Assembly (NCBI GenBank): GCA_002404295.1
Contig: DHJK01000187.1
Coordinates: forward strand, 2,701 to 14,127
From: Legionellales bacterium UBA4722
GTDB lineage: Bacteria; Pseudomonadota; Gammaproteobacteria; DSM-16500
DNA: 11,427 bases
Direction: 5' to 3'
Shown one piece after another: positions 1-7,208 of the stretch (position 1 is the first letter of the stretch; every line of letters begins with the position of its first letter). A program made the position numbers and the translations under genes. The notes under the pieces are model-generated. The model saw only the letters and a program-made list of their open reading frames with translations, was not told the DNA's origin and made no database searches.

Positions 1-1032
1 AACATTTGACAAAATACCATGAAAAAAAGAACCCTTAGACTTATAAGCAAATGACAATGCAGTTTTATCAGCATCATTCAAACGAGTCATGCTAGGCATA
101 ACATTCTGTAGTCCGCACTCATAAATCGCAGCTACCCCTTTTTCAAAATGAGGAAAAAGGTAACCGTGAAATTCTTTTTTAGCAGACATTCTATGCACTT
201 GCACTGTAACCTCAGTAATCACACCTAATATGCCTTCACTGCCAATGCATAGCTGATTAATACCAATTCCATTTGAGGATTTTGGAACATTGCGTGTTAC
301 CAATACGCCGCTAGGTGTCACCATGCGCAGCGCAATAACCATATCTTCAATTTTTCCATACTTATCACTTTGCATGCCCGCTGATCGCGTGGCAACCCAC
401 CCGCCTATAGATGAGTATTCAAATGAATCTGGAAAATGGCCTAGCGTCATGCCTTGCTCGTTTAATTGTTTTTCTAATTCTGGACCCATTGCGCCAGGTT
501 GTATGCGTGCAATCATAGAATAGCTATCGAGTTCAAGCACACGATTCATCCCTTTCATGTCCATAGACAAAATCATTCTGTCCTGGAATTGCCGTGGTTC
601 TAAACAACCCGCAATATTACTTCCACCGCCAAATGGAATAACAATAATATGAAATTCATTGGCAGCAGCAATAATGGCTTGAACTTGTTCTTCATTTTGA
701 GGGTAACAAACAACATCTGGCGAACGATCGATAATCCCATTACGTATACGCCAAAGATCTCTGAAACTCTTTCCATAGGTATGAATTAACCGTTCATAAA
801 AATCATGTTTAATATGTTCTGGTTTTAAAATTTCCTTTAGAACTAACATGAAGCCATCACTAAGAAACGGCTCTGCTAAGGCAATATTTTCTAATTTGAC
901 TGAAGAAATGGTTAGATTAATATCATCGTTTATACCGCTCACTTTTACCATGTAAGGCCATAGTGCGGGCTTGTTTTTAATATTGAATGATTTTTCAGTT
1001 TCTCCCCACCCCCACCATTTCATTTGTCTCAT
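1..1032 (-). CDS. Alkyl-DHAP synthase-like FAD-binding oxidase (partial, C-terminus off the left edge)
   Basis: Translating the minus strand gives 344 residues with no stop, running off the window edge. The N-terminus MKWWGWG (residues 4-10) is the hallmark opening of alkyldihydroxyacetonephosphate synthases. A PCMH-type FAD domain follows: SPDVVCYPQNEEQV (104-117), IPFGGGSN (132-139), GHFPDSFEYSSIGGW (198-212), then SAGMQSDKYGKIEDMV, and GSEGILGVITE (264-274). From memory these match human AGPS closely, including an Arg in MPSMTRLND (312-320) equivalent to a substrate-side Arg in AGPS. Family role: swapping the acyl chain of acyl-DHAP for a fatty alcohol, the first ether-lipid step. Bacterial relatives are often annotated only as FAD-binding oxidoreductases. 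Related family members run to roughly 520-560 residues, so about 190, including the C-terminal His-rich active site, are not visible. The ATG at 1030-1032 overlaps the upstream acyltransferase stop as ATGA, with AAGGA 12 bases before it; an in-frame ATG at 1021-1023 is the alternative. Family call is strong; the substrate is inferred. Confidence 0.85.
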   Translation of the reverse strand, partial: MRQMKWWGWGETEKSFNIKNKPALWPYMVKVSGINDDINLTISSVKLENIALAEPFLSDGFMLVLKEILKPEHIKHDFYERLIHTYGKSFRDLWRIRNGIIDRSPDVVCYPQNEEQVQAIIAAANEFHIIVIPFGGGSNIAGCLEPRQFQDRMILSMDMKGMNRVLELDSYSMIARIQPGAMGPELEKQLNEQGMTLGHFPDSFEYSSIGGWVATRSAGMQSDKYGKIEDMVIALRMVTPSGVLVTRNVPKSSNGIGINQLCIGSEGILGVITEVTVQVHRMSAKKEFHGYLFPHFEKGVAAIYECGLQNVMPSMTRLNDADKTALSFAYKSKGSFFHGILSNV

Positions 1033-1652
1033 TGTAAAGACCATTCCTTTAGTTTCTTCACATTACTTTCAAGCAGCTCAGTTACTAGCTTTTTATTTTT
1101 ATTTGGTAAAATCGGTTTACCTATCTTAACGTTAATTTTACCGTATTTTGGGAAATATCTTCCCTTGCATAATGATTGGTAAGCACCATGAATATACACA
1201 GGAATGAGGGGCATCGCTAATTCTAATGCTATCAATGCAGGACCTCGTTTGAATGGTTGTATTTCGCCTGTAAGTGAGCGTGTTCCCTCGGGATATATTA
1301 TTAAATGATGTCGGCCATTTTCAACAAAATGTTTACAAGCAGAAATATTTTTAGCCAGGGACGAGCGGGATATTTTTCTATCAATCGGGATTAAATTCAT
1401 TAAAAAATTAACAATTCTTTTTCGCCATGGATTATCAAAAAAATAATCTTGTGCAGCAAGCATGCCAAACTGATTAAATGCCATACCTGTTGCAAGCATT
1501 AATACAGGCGTATCCATATGACTATTGTGATTACTACAAAGAATAAATGGACCTGGAGGTAAGTTTTCTCGACCTTCTACACTAAGCGGACAGTACAGCT
1601 TAAAAAAAGCTCTACAAAATAAAAAATAAAAATAGCTCATCATCCCTTTCAC
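1029..1652 (-). CDS. PlsC-family glycerolipid acyltransferase
   Basis: This 207-residue protein belongs to the lysophosphatidate acyltransferase (PlsC/AGPAT) superfamily, which moves an acyl group from acyl-CoA or acyl-ACP to a glycerol-phosphate backbone at the inner face of the cytoplasmic membrane. The four family motifs are visible: NHNSHMD (41-47, catalytic His42 and Asp47), IPIDR (88-92), YPEGTRS (120-126) and the IPVYIHG block (150-156). The N-terminal stretch SYFYFLFCRAFFKLY is a likely membrane anchor. The length is slightly short for PlsC (about 240) but contains the full catalytic core. Start: GTG at 1650-1652 with GAGG six bases upstream; in-frame ATGs at 1643 and 1640 are poorer because their upstream spacing is wrong. 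Its TGA overlaps the ATG of the alkyl-DHAP-synthase-like gene, so the two are probably translationally coupled. That context raises acylation of DHAP, rather than of lysophosphatidate, as a possible role; the sequence alone does not decide this. Confidence 0.9.
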   Translation of the reverse strand: MKGMMSYFYFLFCRAFFKLYCPLSVEGRENLPPGPFILCSNHNSHMDTPVLMLATGMAFNQFGMLAAQDYFFDNPWRKRIVNFLMNLIPIDRKISRSSLAKNISACKHFVENGRHHLIIYPEGTRSLTGEIQPFKRGPALIALELAMPLIPVYIHGAYQSLCKGRYFPKYGKINVKIGKPILPNKNKKLVTELLESNVKKLKEWSLQ

Positions 1653-1658
1653 TACGTT

Positions 1659-1662
1659 CCTC
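1659..1662 (-). promoter_or_regulatory. Shine-Dalgarno for GTG start of the acyltransferase
   Basis: The minus strand reads GAGG, six bases, then GTG (1652-1650). This spacing favours the GTG over the downstream tandem ATGs at 1643/1640, which have only a GGG directly abutting the start codon. Confidence 0.55.
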
Positions 1663-1736
1663 GCTCCCTCTGTTAGTAAGTCATACTAATCAATTTCTTA
1701 AAATTAACAAGCTAAACTTTCCAACAAAATAAGGTG

Positions 1737-1742
1737 TATACT
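1737..1742 (+). promoter_or_regulatory. Candidate -10 box of the efflux operon
   Basis: TATACT (5 of 6 to the sigma-70 consensus), preceded directly by TG, lies 30 bases upstream of the TTG start of the outer-membrane factor, so transcription would start about 1749 with a leader of roughly 24 bases. No good -35 box sits at 16-18 bases (the sequence there is AAACTT), so either the promoter is weak or activator-dependent, or the match is fortuitous. The site lies within the 120-bp gap shared with the divergent acyltransferase gene. Confidence 0.4.
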
Positions 1743-1759
1743 GACATTTTCATTCCATG

Positions 1760-1765
1760 AAGGGG
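1760..1765 (+). promoter_or_regulatory. Strong Shine-Dalgarno fixing a TTG start
   Basis: AAGGGG, seven bases, then TTG at 1773. The nearby ATG at 1757 is out of frame with the efflux protein, and starting at the TTG yields a complete lipoprotein signal peptide, so both the site and the rare start codon are well supported. Confidence 0.7.
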
Positions 1766-1772
1766 TTAAAAT

Positions 1773-3182
1773 TTGCGAGCCAGTTTACTTTTTTCATTTG
1801 GGTGTTGTCTATGGCTTTCTGGCTGCGCATATTATGGTGATATGCATAACAAATCACAATCTTATGACACGGCAAACTTATCCACTCCTCATGTTTATAA
1901 AAAACCTAGCCAGAATCAAGCTAATAACCATTGGTGGCAACAGTTTCATGATCCCCAATTAAACCAGCTCATAAATACCGCGCTTACTGACTCTCCTACG
2001 CTTCTGATTGCCGAAGCACGAGTGAGACAAGCTCAATATCTTGCAGCTGAAGTAGATTCTGCACTGTGGCCATCATTAGACTTTAATGGTTATGTCCAGC
2101 GCCAACGATTTTCTGAATTTGGGCTAGCCCCGCCCCCTTTTAATGGCAAAACCTTTAACATTGGCACCTTAGCACTCAATTTTAATTATGAATTTGATTT
2201 TTGGGGCAAGAATCGTCAAGCTTTGAAGGCAAGAATCAATTCTGAAATAGCAACAGAAGCAGAACTAGCACAATCACAGCTGGTGCTTGCAGCAGCCGTT
2301 GCAAATACCTACTTCCAGCTCTGTAATGATAATGAGCAAGTTAAAATTGCACGCGCAAATTGGCAGGCAGCCAAACAAATTCTACAAATTGCGGGCGATC
2401 GCACTCAAAAAGGTGTTAATTCAGAAATCCCTGTTAAAACAATTGAAGCCAATGTCAAAGCAACGGAACAAATACTTGAGGAGTTTCGCCAAGCAGAATT
2501 ATTAACACGTCACCAGCTTGCAGCACTTTTGGGAAAAAATCCTTTTACTACACGTATTGAAATAGGAAAATTGACTTTTCAACAACATCAATTCCATCTA
2601 CCTGCTAATTTACCCGCCAGCCTGCTCACCCAACGCCCCGATATTTATGCAACCAAAATGCGTGCAGAAGCGGCGGCTAACGAAATTAATGTTGCCAAAG
2701 CCCGGTTCTTCCCCAATATTAATTTAAGTGCTTTATATAGCTACCAAGGCGTAGGATTAGAACACTTGTTTCAGTCGGCAAGCCAAAATAACGCGATCAC
2801 AGGAGCCATTGATTTACCTATCTTTGATGCTGGCAGGCGACGTGCTAACTTAGGTGTGAAATATGCAGAATTTGATACTGCTGTAAACGAATACAACAGC
2901 ACTATTTTAACAGCATTACGTGAAGTGGCAGACCAATTATCTATCCTACAAACGGTCAATGCACGCCTCAAAGCGCAAGACAGCGCGTTCAGCGCTACTC
3001 AACATAATTACAAATTATACAGTTTACGTTACAATCACGGCATTGCGGATTACGTAGCCGTGCTTCAGAGTAAGCAATTATTACTTCAGCAACAGGCCGT
3101 GCAAGTCGCTTTGCAGACTCAACATTTACAAGCGATGGTCGGGATGTTGAAAGCATTAGGTGGTCATGATTTGATAGGTTAG
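1773..3182 (+). CDS. Outer-membrane efflux lipoprotein (NodT/OprM-type, TolC superfamily)
   Basis: This 469-residue protein is the outer-membrane exit duct of a tripartite exporter. It begins with a lipoprotein signal peptide ending in LSGC, so Cys18 should be lipidated and the chain anchored in the outer membrane. Family signatures appear in order: HWWQQFHDPQLNQLI (53-67), YEFDFWGK (139-146), the LLTQRPDI repeat signature (284-291), ARFFPNINLSA (310-320) and LPIFDAGRRR (348-357). The two similar halves, rich in long Ala/Gln helices, are the duplicated coiled-coil/barrel modules of this family, and the length is normal. Translation starts at TTG (1773), supported by a strong Shine-Dalgarno. 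It is the first gene of the operon; the adaptor gene follows 9 bases after its stop. The pump partner is an MFS protein, although many close relatives work with RND pumps. Substrate unknown. Confidence 0.93.
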   Translation: MRASLLFSFGCCLWLSGCAYYGDMHNKSQSYDTANLSTPHVYKKPSQNQANNHWWQQFHDPQLNQLINTALTDSPTLLIAEARVRQAQYLAAEVDSALWPSLDFNGYVQRQRFSEFGLAPPPFNGKTFNIGTLALNFNYEFDFWGKNRQALKARINSEIATEAELAQSQLVLAAAVANTYFQLCNDNEQVKIARANWQAAKQILQIAGDRTQKGVNSEIPVKTIEANVKATEQILEEFRQAELLTRHQLAALLGKNPFTTRIEIGKLTFQQHQFHLPANLPASLLTQRPDIYATKMRAEAAANEINVAKARFFPNINLSALYSYQGVGLEHLFQSASQNNAITGAIDLPIFDAGRRRANLGVKYAEFDTAVNEYNSTILTALREVADQLSILQTVNARLKAQDSAFSATQHNYKLYSLRYNHGIADYVAVLQSKQLLLQQQAVQVALQTQHLQAMVGMLKALGGHDLIG

Positions 3183-3191
3183 GGATAACAA

Positions 3192-4418
3192 ATGACAGAC
3201 ATAACGAAATCGACCCCACCCGATAACAATGTCGATCCTGCGCCCCCCAACGCTGCACAACAGCACCACCAACGAACAATAGCCATGGAAGTTTTGGTCA
3301 TTGTTTTTTTAGCTATTGGTATTGCCTGGTTTCTACATTGGTTTATTTGGGGGCGATTTGAGGTCTATACAGACGATGCATACGTCAATGGAAATATGGT
3401 TCAGCTCATGTCTCAAGTGCCGGGTACAGTAGTTGAAATAAATGCTGACAACACTCAATTGGTCACACCTAATCAGGTCATTATTAAACTTGATCCCGCT
3501 GATATGAATATTGCAATGCAACGCGCATCTGCAACCCTTGCAGAAACAGTGCGGCAAGTACGCCAAGATTTTGAAAATGCACAGCGTGCACAAGCCACAG
3601 TCATTGTACGCAAAGCAGATTTAGAAAAAGCCCAGCTTGATTTACAACGCCGTATCGGGTTAGTAGGGAAAAATGCAGTATCTCGCGAAGAATTTCAACA
3701 TTATCAAACGGCATTAGCTAATGCGCAATCAAACTATAAATTTGCCCTTTATAATTTACGTGCTACACAATCTCTGGTTGAGAATGCTTATCTTTACACC
3801 CATCCTCGTGTAGAGCAGGCTAAATCAAATTTCAAAACAGCCTATCTCAATTTACAGCGTACACTGACCATTGCGCCTGTCGCAGGATATGTTGCAAAAC
3901 GTAATATACAGGTGGGTCAACACGTCATGCTAAATACACCCATGATGGCTATTATTCCCCTGAACGACACCTGGGTTGATGCTAACTACAAAGAAACGCA
4001 ACTTGAACATTTACGCATTGGCCAATCCGTCATACTCACAGCAGATGCTTATCCCGATGTCACTTATCATGGCCGAGTTTATGGTTTAACGGCGGGAACA
4101 GGGGCTGCGTTTTCTTTATTACCACCACAAAATGCAACTGGAAACTGGATTAAGATCGTCCAGCGTTTACCGGTGCGGATTGCCCTAGACCCCGCAGAGC
4201 TAAAAAAACATCCGTTACTACTGGGATTATCCATGCATGTGACCGTCAACATCCATAACGTTAATGGCCCAATCCTAGCACAAAGAGCTGAACGAAAGCC
4301 GCTCTACACCACGCAAGTCTATGCACAGCAATTATCGCAAGCGAATCAATGGATCACTAAAATTTTGCAGGCAACCTCCCCTAATATGTATTCACCTAGA
4401 GTGGCATTAAATGGATAA
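3192..4418 (+). CDS. emrA: EmrA-type periplasmic adaptor (membrane fusion protein, HlyD family)
   Basis: A 408-residue adaptor that bridges an inner-membrane MFS pump to the outer-membrane duct. After a polar Pro/Asn-rich cytoplasmic tail (1-30) comes one transmembrane helix (about 32-52), then the EmrA signature TDDAYVNGN (60-68) and the first half of a biotinyl-lipoyl fold (VPGTVVEINADNTQLVTPNQ, 76-95). A long alpha-helical hairpin (about 103-222) rich in Ala, Gln and charged residues follows, then the second lipoyl half (APVAGYVAKRNIQVGQHV, 228-245) and the beta-barrel opening WVDANYKETQL (261-271), which is highly typical of EmrA. The ATG at 3192 has AGGG seven bases upstream. Its end overlaps the pump gene by 8 bases (ATGGATAA), indicating translational coupling and a fixed stoichiometry. 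Confidence 0.93.
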   Translation: MTDITKSTPPDNNVDPAPPNAAQQHHQRTIAMEVLVIVFLAIGIAWFLHWFIWGRFEVYTDDAYVNGNMVQLMSQVPGTVVEINADNTQLVTPNQVIIKLDPADMNIAMQRASATLAETVRQVRQDFENAQRAQATVIVRKADLEKAQLDLQRRIGLVGKNAVSREEFQHYQTALANAQSNYKFALYNLRATQSLVENAYLYTHPRVEQAKSNFKTAYLNLQRTLTIAPVAGYVAKRNIQVGQHVMLNTPMMAIIPLNDTWVDANYKETQLEHLRIGQSVILTADAYPDVTYHGRVYGLTAGTGAAFSLLPPQNATGNWIKIVQRLPVRIALDPAELKKHPLLLGLSMHVTVNIHNVNGPILAQRAERKPLYTTQVYAQQLSQANQWITKILQATSPNMYSPRVALNG

Positions 4419-5946
4419 CCCACCATTATTAACAGGCAGTAAATTAGTCCTGTTAACGTTTGCGTTATCGCTTGGTATTTTCATGAATGTGTTAGATGTT
4501 TCCATTGCCAATGTGGCGATCCCAACGCTTGCAGGAAATTTAGCGGTGAGTGCTGACGATGGTACGTGGGTAATTACTTCCTTCGCCGTGAGTCAAGCAA
4601 TCATGCTGCCCATCACAGGATGGTTAGCACGGCGATTTGGCGAGGTCCGTTTATTTGTTTTTTCAACGGTATTATTTACTATCGCTTCTGTATTTTGTGG
4701 TTTATCTGTTAACTTACCTATGTTAATTTTTTTTCGTGTTGTTCAAGGCGCAGTATCAGGACCAATGATACCATTGTCCCAAAGTATTTTACTCGCAAAT
4801 TATCCAGCCCACCGTAAAGGTTTTGCGACTAGCATATGGGCAATGACAGCAGTTGTAGCGCCGATTGCGGGCCCGATACTAGGCGGTTGGATCACAGATC
4901 AATATAGCTGGCCGTGGATTTTTTATATTAATGTGCCTGTTGGTATTTTATCAGCCGGATTGACCGCTTATCTTTTAGCCGGACGTGATTCTGCAATCAA
5001 AAAAATACCCATTGATAAGGTCGGCCTAGCTTTATTAATCATCGGTATTGGTTGTTTGCAAGTTTTATTAGATAAAGGAAATGATTTAGATTGGTTTCAT
5101 TCAAATTTTATTATGAGTTTAGCTATCATTTCTACGATCGCACTGAGTTTTTTAATCGTTTGGGAATGGACGGAACGTTACCCTATTATTGATTTAAGGC
5201 TATTTACTGAAAGAAATTTCTTGATCGGCACCATTGGCCTTACCTTTGGTTATATGGTGTATTTTTCAAACGTGGTGATTTTTCCTCTATGGCTACAAAC
5301 TCAAATGGACTATACGCCCACTTGGGCAGGGTTAGCTGCGGCACCTGTCGGTATTTTACCTTTCCTGTTATCACCCATAGTGGGTTCATATATGCATAAA
5401 ATTGATTTACGAGTTATTACGAGCTTTGGATTTATTATTTTTGTTATCACTTCTTTTTGGCAAGCCAATTTTTACACTGATGTTGGATTTTTTCAATTAA
5501 TTACACCTCGTTTCGTGCAAGGACTGGGAATTACTTTCTTTTTTATACCTTTATCTACAATAGTCATTTCAAAGCTATCGCCAGAACAAGTTGCAAGTGG
5601 ATTAGGCGTCGCTAATTTTTGTCGAATTTTAGGTGGTAGTTTTGGTACGTCTATCAGCATTACTTTATGGAATAGACGTGAAGCATTTCATCAAAGCCGT
5701 CTTGTAGAGCATATCAATAATTATAATCCTGTGAGTCATGATATGCTCAATCAATTGCATATATTGGGTTTGAATCATCTGGCAAGCATCGCGGCATTAA
5801 CCAAGATCATTATCAATCAGGCTTATATGCTCTCAACAGATGATATTTTCTGGCTGTCGGGTTGTGTTTTCATGACATTGATTGTTATTGTCTGGTTTGC
5901 AAAACCACCGTTTATAGTTAAAAAAGGAATTATTACAGCAGAGTGA
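4411..5946 (+). CDS. emrB: EmrB-type MFS drug-export pump (DHA2 family, 14 TM)
   Basis: A 511-residue proton-driven exporter of the inner membrane. Visible family motifs are LDVSIANVAIP (28-38, with the conserved Asp29 in helix 1), the loop 2-3 motif GWLARRFGEVR (70-80), RVVQGAVSGPMIP (109-121), and the antiporter motif C region GPILGGWITDQYSWPWIFYINVPVG, split as GPILGG (154-159) and SWPWIFYINVP (166-176). Length and hydrophobic spacing fit 14 helices, as in EmrB, FarB and VceB. It is the third gene of the triad, overlapping the adaptor by 8 bases. The usual substrates of the family are hydrophobic toxins, uncouplers, bile salts or fatty acids; the sequence does not say which applies. No MarR/TetR regulator, common next to such operons, lies in the window. 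It ends 34 bases from the convergent stop of the next gene without an evident terminator hairpin. Confidence 0.94.
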   Translation: MDNPPLLTGSKLVLLTFALSLGIFMNVLDVSIANVAIPTLAGNLAVSADDGTWVITSFAVSQAIMLPITGWLARRFGEVRLFVFSTVLFTIASVFCGLSVNLPMLIFFRVVQGAVSGPMIPLSQSILLANYPAHRKGFATSIWAMTAVVAPIAGPILGGWITDQYSWPWIFYINVPVGILSAGLTAYLLAGRDSAIKKIPIDKVGLALLIIGIGCLQVLLDKGNDLDWFHSNFIMSLAIISTIALSFLIVWEWTERYPIIDLRLFTERNFLIGTIGLTFGYMVYFSNVVIFPLWLQTQMDYTPTWAGLAAAPVGILPFLLSPIVGSYMHKIDLRVITSFGFIIFVITSFWQANFYTDVGFFQLITPRFVQGLGITFFFIPLSTIVISKLSPEQVASGLGVANFCRILGGSFGTSISITLWNRREAFHQSRLVEHINNYNPVSHDMLNQLHILGLNHLASIAALTKIIINQAYMLSTDDIFWLSGCVFMTLIVIVWFAKPPFIVKKGIITAE

Positions 5947-5980
5947 TAATCTAGCTAAATAACCGCTCTTTTTACAGTCA

Positions 5981-7144
5981 TCACAAACCAATAATCATTG
6001 TAGTCCATGTTCCTAGGAAAGCATGCGCCAAAATAACTCCAATCAAAGTATGGTGGCGGGAGAATAACCAACCAAAATAAAGGCCGGCAAAAAATACAAG
6101 TATTGCCATATCCATTCCCATAAAAAGATGGGCTGTTGCAAACATAAGATTAGAGACAAGAATAGCTTTGGTAACCTTATTTTTTTCTGTTAAAAACACT
6201 TCTAAAGGACCTTGTAACCCGCCTCGCACAATCAGTTCTTGCAAGGGAGAGACAATAAGCCAATATATTGCAAGTATTATCCACCACACAGCTTGCTGCG
6301 ATAAGCTTGTAGAACTGTGCTCAAGATTTATAGTTGAATAAGGCTCAAATACGTGATGACCCATATATTTTACTGATATATGGACTAAGACCCATTTTAC
6401 GATTAGCACAAAAAAACAAACAACTGAGGTAAACAGTATTGATTCAATAACGGCTTTACGCCAATTTTTCGCTGTTAATCCGAATGTAGCCAAAGGCAAC
6501 TTTGAGTCTTTCATGATAAGAATTAATAAAATGACGAATCCAAGTGTTAAAGGAAGCGTAATTGTCGTGCTGGCAACGGCACCAGCCTCTTGATGTGATA
6601 TCCATGACAAGAAAAAGGTAAATAAGCAGATAGCAACAATGACATTCACCATGAAAAGTCCGATGACTGTGCGCATCTTATATTCAGCAACTTGTTTTTC
6701 TAACGCATCAACTGCGACTTCATTTGTTTCTCGTATCCGACCACCCACATTTCCAGCAATACGCCATATCACATTATTGAATGTCGTTGATTTCTCGGCT
6801 AATTTTTTTAATTCATTAAATGGGATTCTTAGCAATTTTAAAGGTAGCTCTGCTTTTACAGATGCAGAGCGAGGGTTATTGTCTAGTAAGGCAATTTCAC
6901 CAATGGCATTGCCCCACTCTATATGGGCAATCGCATACTCAGCATTCTGGTTTTTATCTGCTTTTATAACAACAGCCTTGCCTTCTAAGACGTAATAAAA
7001 TGCATCTGCTATTTCCCCTTCACGAAGAAAAAATTCTCCTTGATTGACGTCAATTTTCTGAGAAATTTTTAACAAAATATCAAGATCACTATTAGAAAGA
7101 TCACAGAATAAAATATTTTCACGAAGAATCTCATAATCATTCAT
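5981..7144 (-). CDS. Cyclic-nucleotide-binding domain fused to CPBP (CAAX-protease-like) membrane domain
   Basis: A 387-residue two-part protein. Residues 1-140 form a cNMP-binding fold: FFLREGEIADAFYYVLEG (38-55) and the phosphate-binding cassette GEIALLDNNPRSASV (82-96), keeping the Glu83 and Arg92 that contact the nucleotide ribose and phosphate in CRP/PKA-type domains. No helix-turn-helix follows, so it is not a DNA-binding CRP. After a helical linker (about 140-156) come roughly eight membrane helices and a CPBP domain. Its motifs are QELIVRG (302-308) where the family normally has EExxxR, FATAH (335-339, the FxxxH motif), and HAFLG (374-378) where HxxxN/D is usual. The first Glu, catalytic in Rce1, is therefore Gln, so protease activity is uncertain. 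Start: ATG at 7144, with GGGG nine bases upstream; in-frame TTG (7159) and ATG (7153) are alternatives adding up to five residues. Convergent with the efflux operon and divergent from the dehydrogenase gene; it appears to be a single-gene unit. Confidence 0.85.
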   Translation of the reverse strand: MNDYEILRENILFCDLSNSDLDILLKISQKIDVNQGEFFLREGEIADAFYYVLEGKAVVIKADKNQNAEYAIAHIEWGNAIGEIALLDNNPRSASVKAELPLKLLRIPFNELKKLAEKSTTFNNVIWRIAGNVGGRIRETNEVAVDALEKQVAEYKMRTVIGLFMVNVIVAICLFTFFLSWISHQEAGAVASTTITLPLTLGFVILLILIMKDSKLPLATFGLTAKNWRKAVIESILFTSVVCFFVLIVKWVLVHISVKYMGHHVFEPYSTINLEHSSTSLSQQAVWWIILAIYWLIVSPLQELIVRGGLQGPLEVFLTEKNKVTKAILVSNLMFATAHLFMGMDMAILVFFAGLYFGWLFSRHHTLIGVILAHAFLGTWTTMIIGL

Positions 7145-7208
7145 AGGTTCCATCCCCAATGACTTTTAGTGTATCTTAAGATTTTAGCAAAATAAGTTGT
7201 TCATAACT

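Noticed and set aside
290..523. Plus-strand 77-codon ORF
   Set aside because: Shadow of the AGPS-like gene, whose minus-strand protein matches a known family throughout this stretch.
2771..3593. Minus-strand ORFs at 2771-2971, 2995-3279 and 3333-3593
   Set aside because: Antisense to the well-supported efflux genes, with no ribosome-binding site or recognisable protein.
5947..5980. Terminator between the efflux operon and the cNMP-CPBP gene
   Set aside because: Only a CTTTTT run and a 5-bp GTGAT/ATCAC match with a loop of about 30 bases; no credible hairpin.
6639..6995. Plus-strand 118-codon ORF inside the cNMP-CPBP gene
   Set aside because: It lies opposite the linker and the nucleotide-binding domain; its composition shows no family motif, so it is treated as an antisense shadow.
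7145..7159. TTG start at 7159 (or ATG 7153) for the cNMP-CPBP gene
   Set aside because: No ribosome-binding site at proper distance; GGGG is well placed only for the ATG at 7144.
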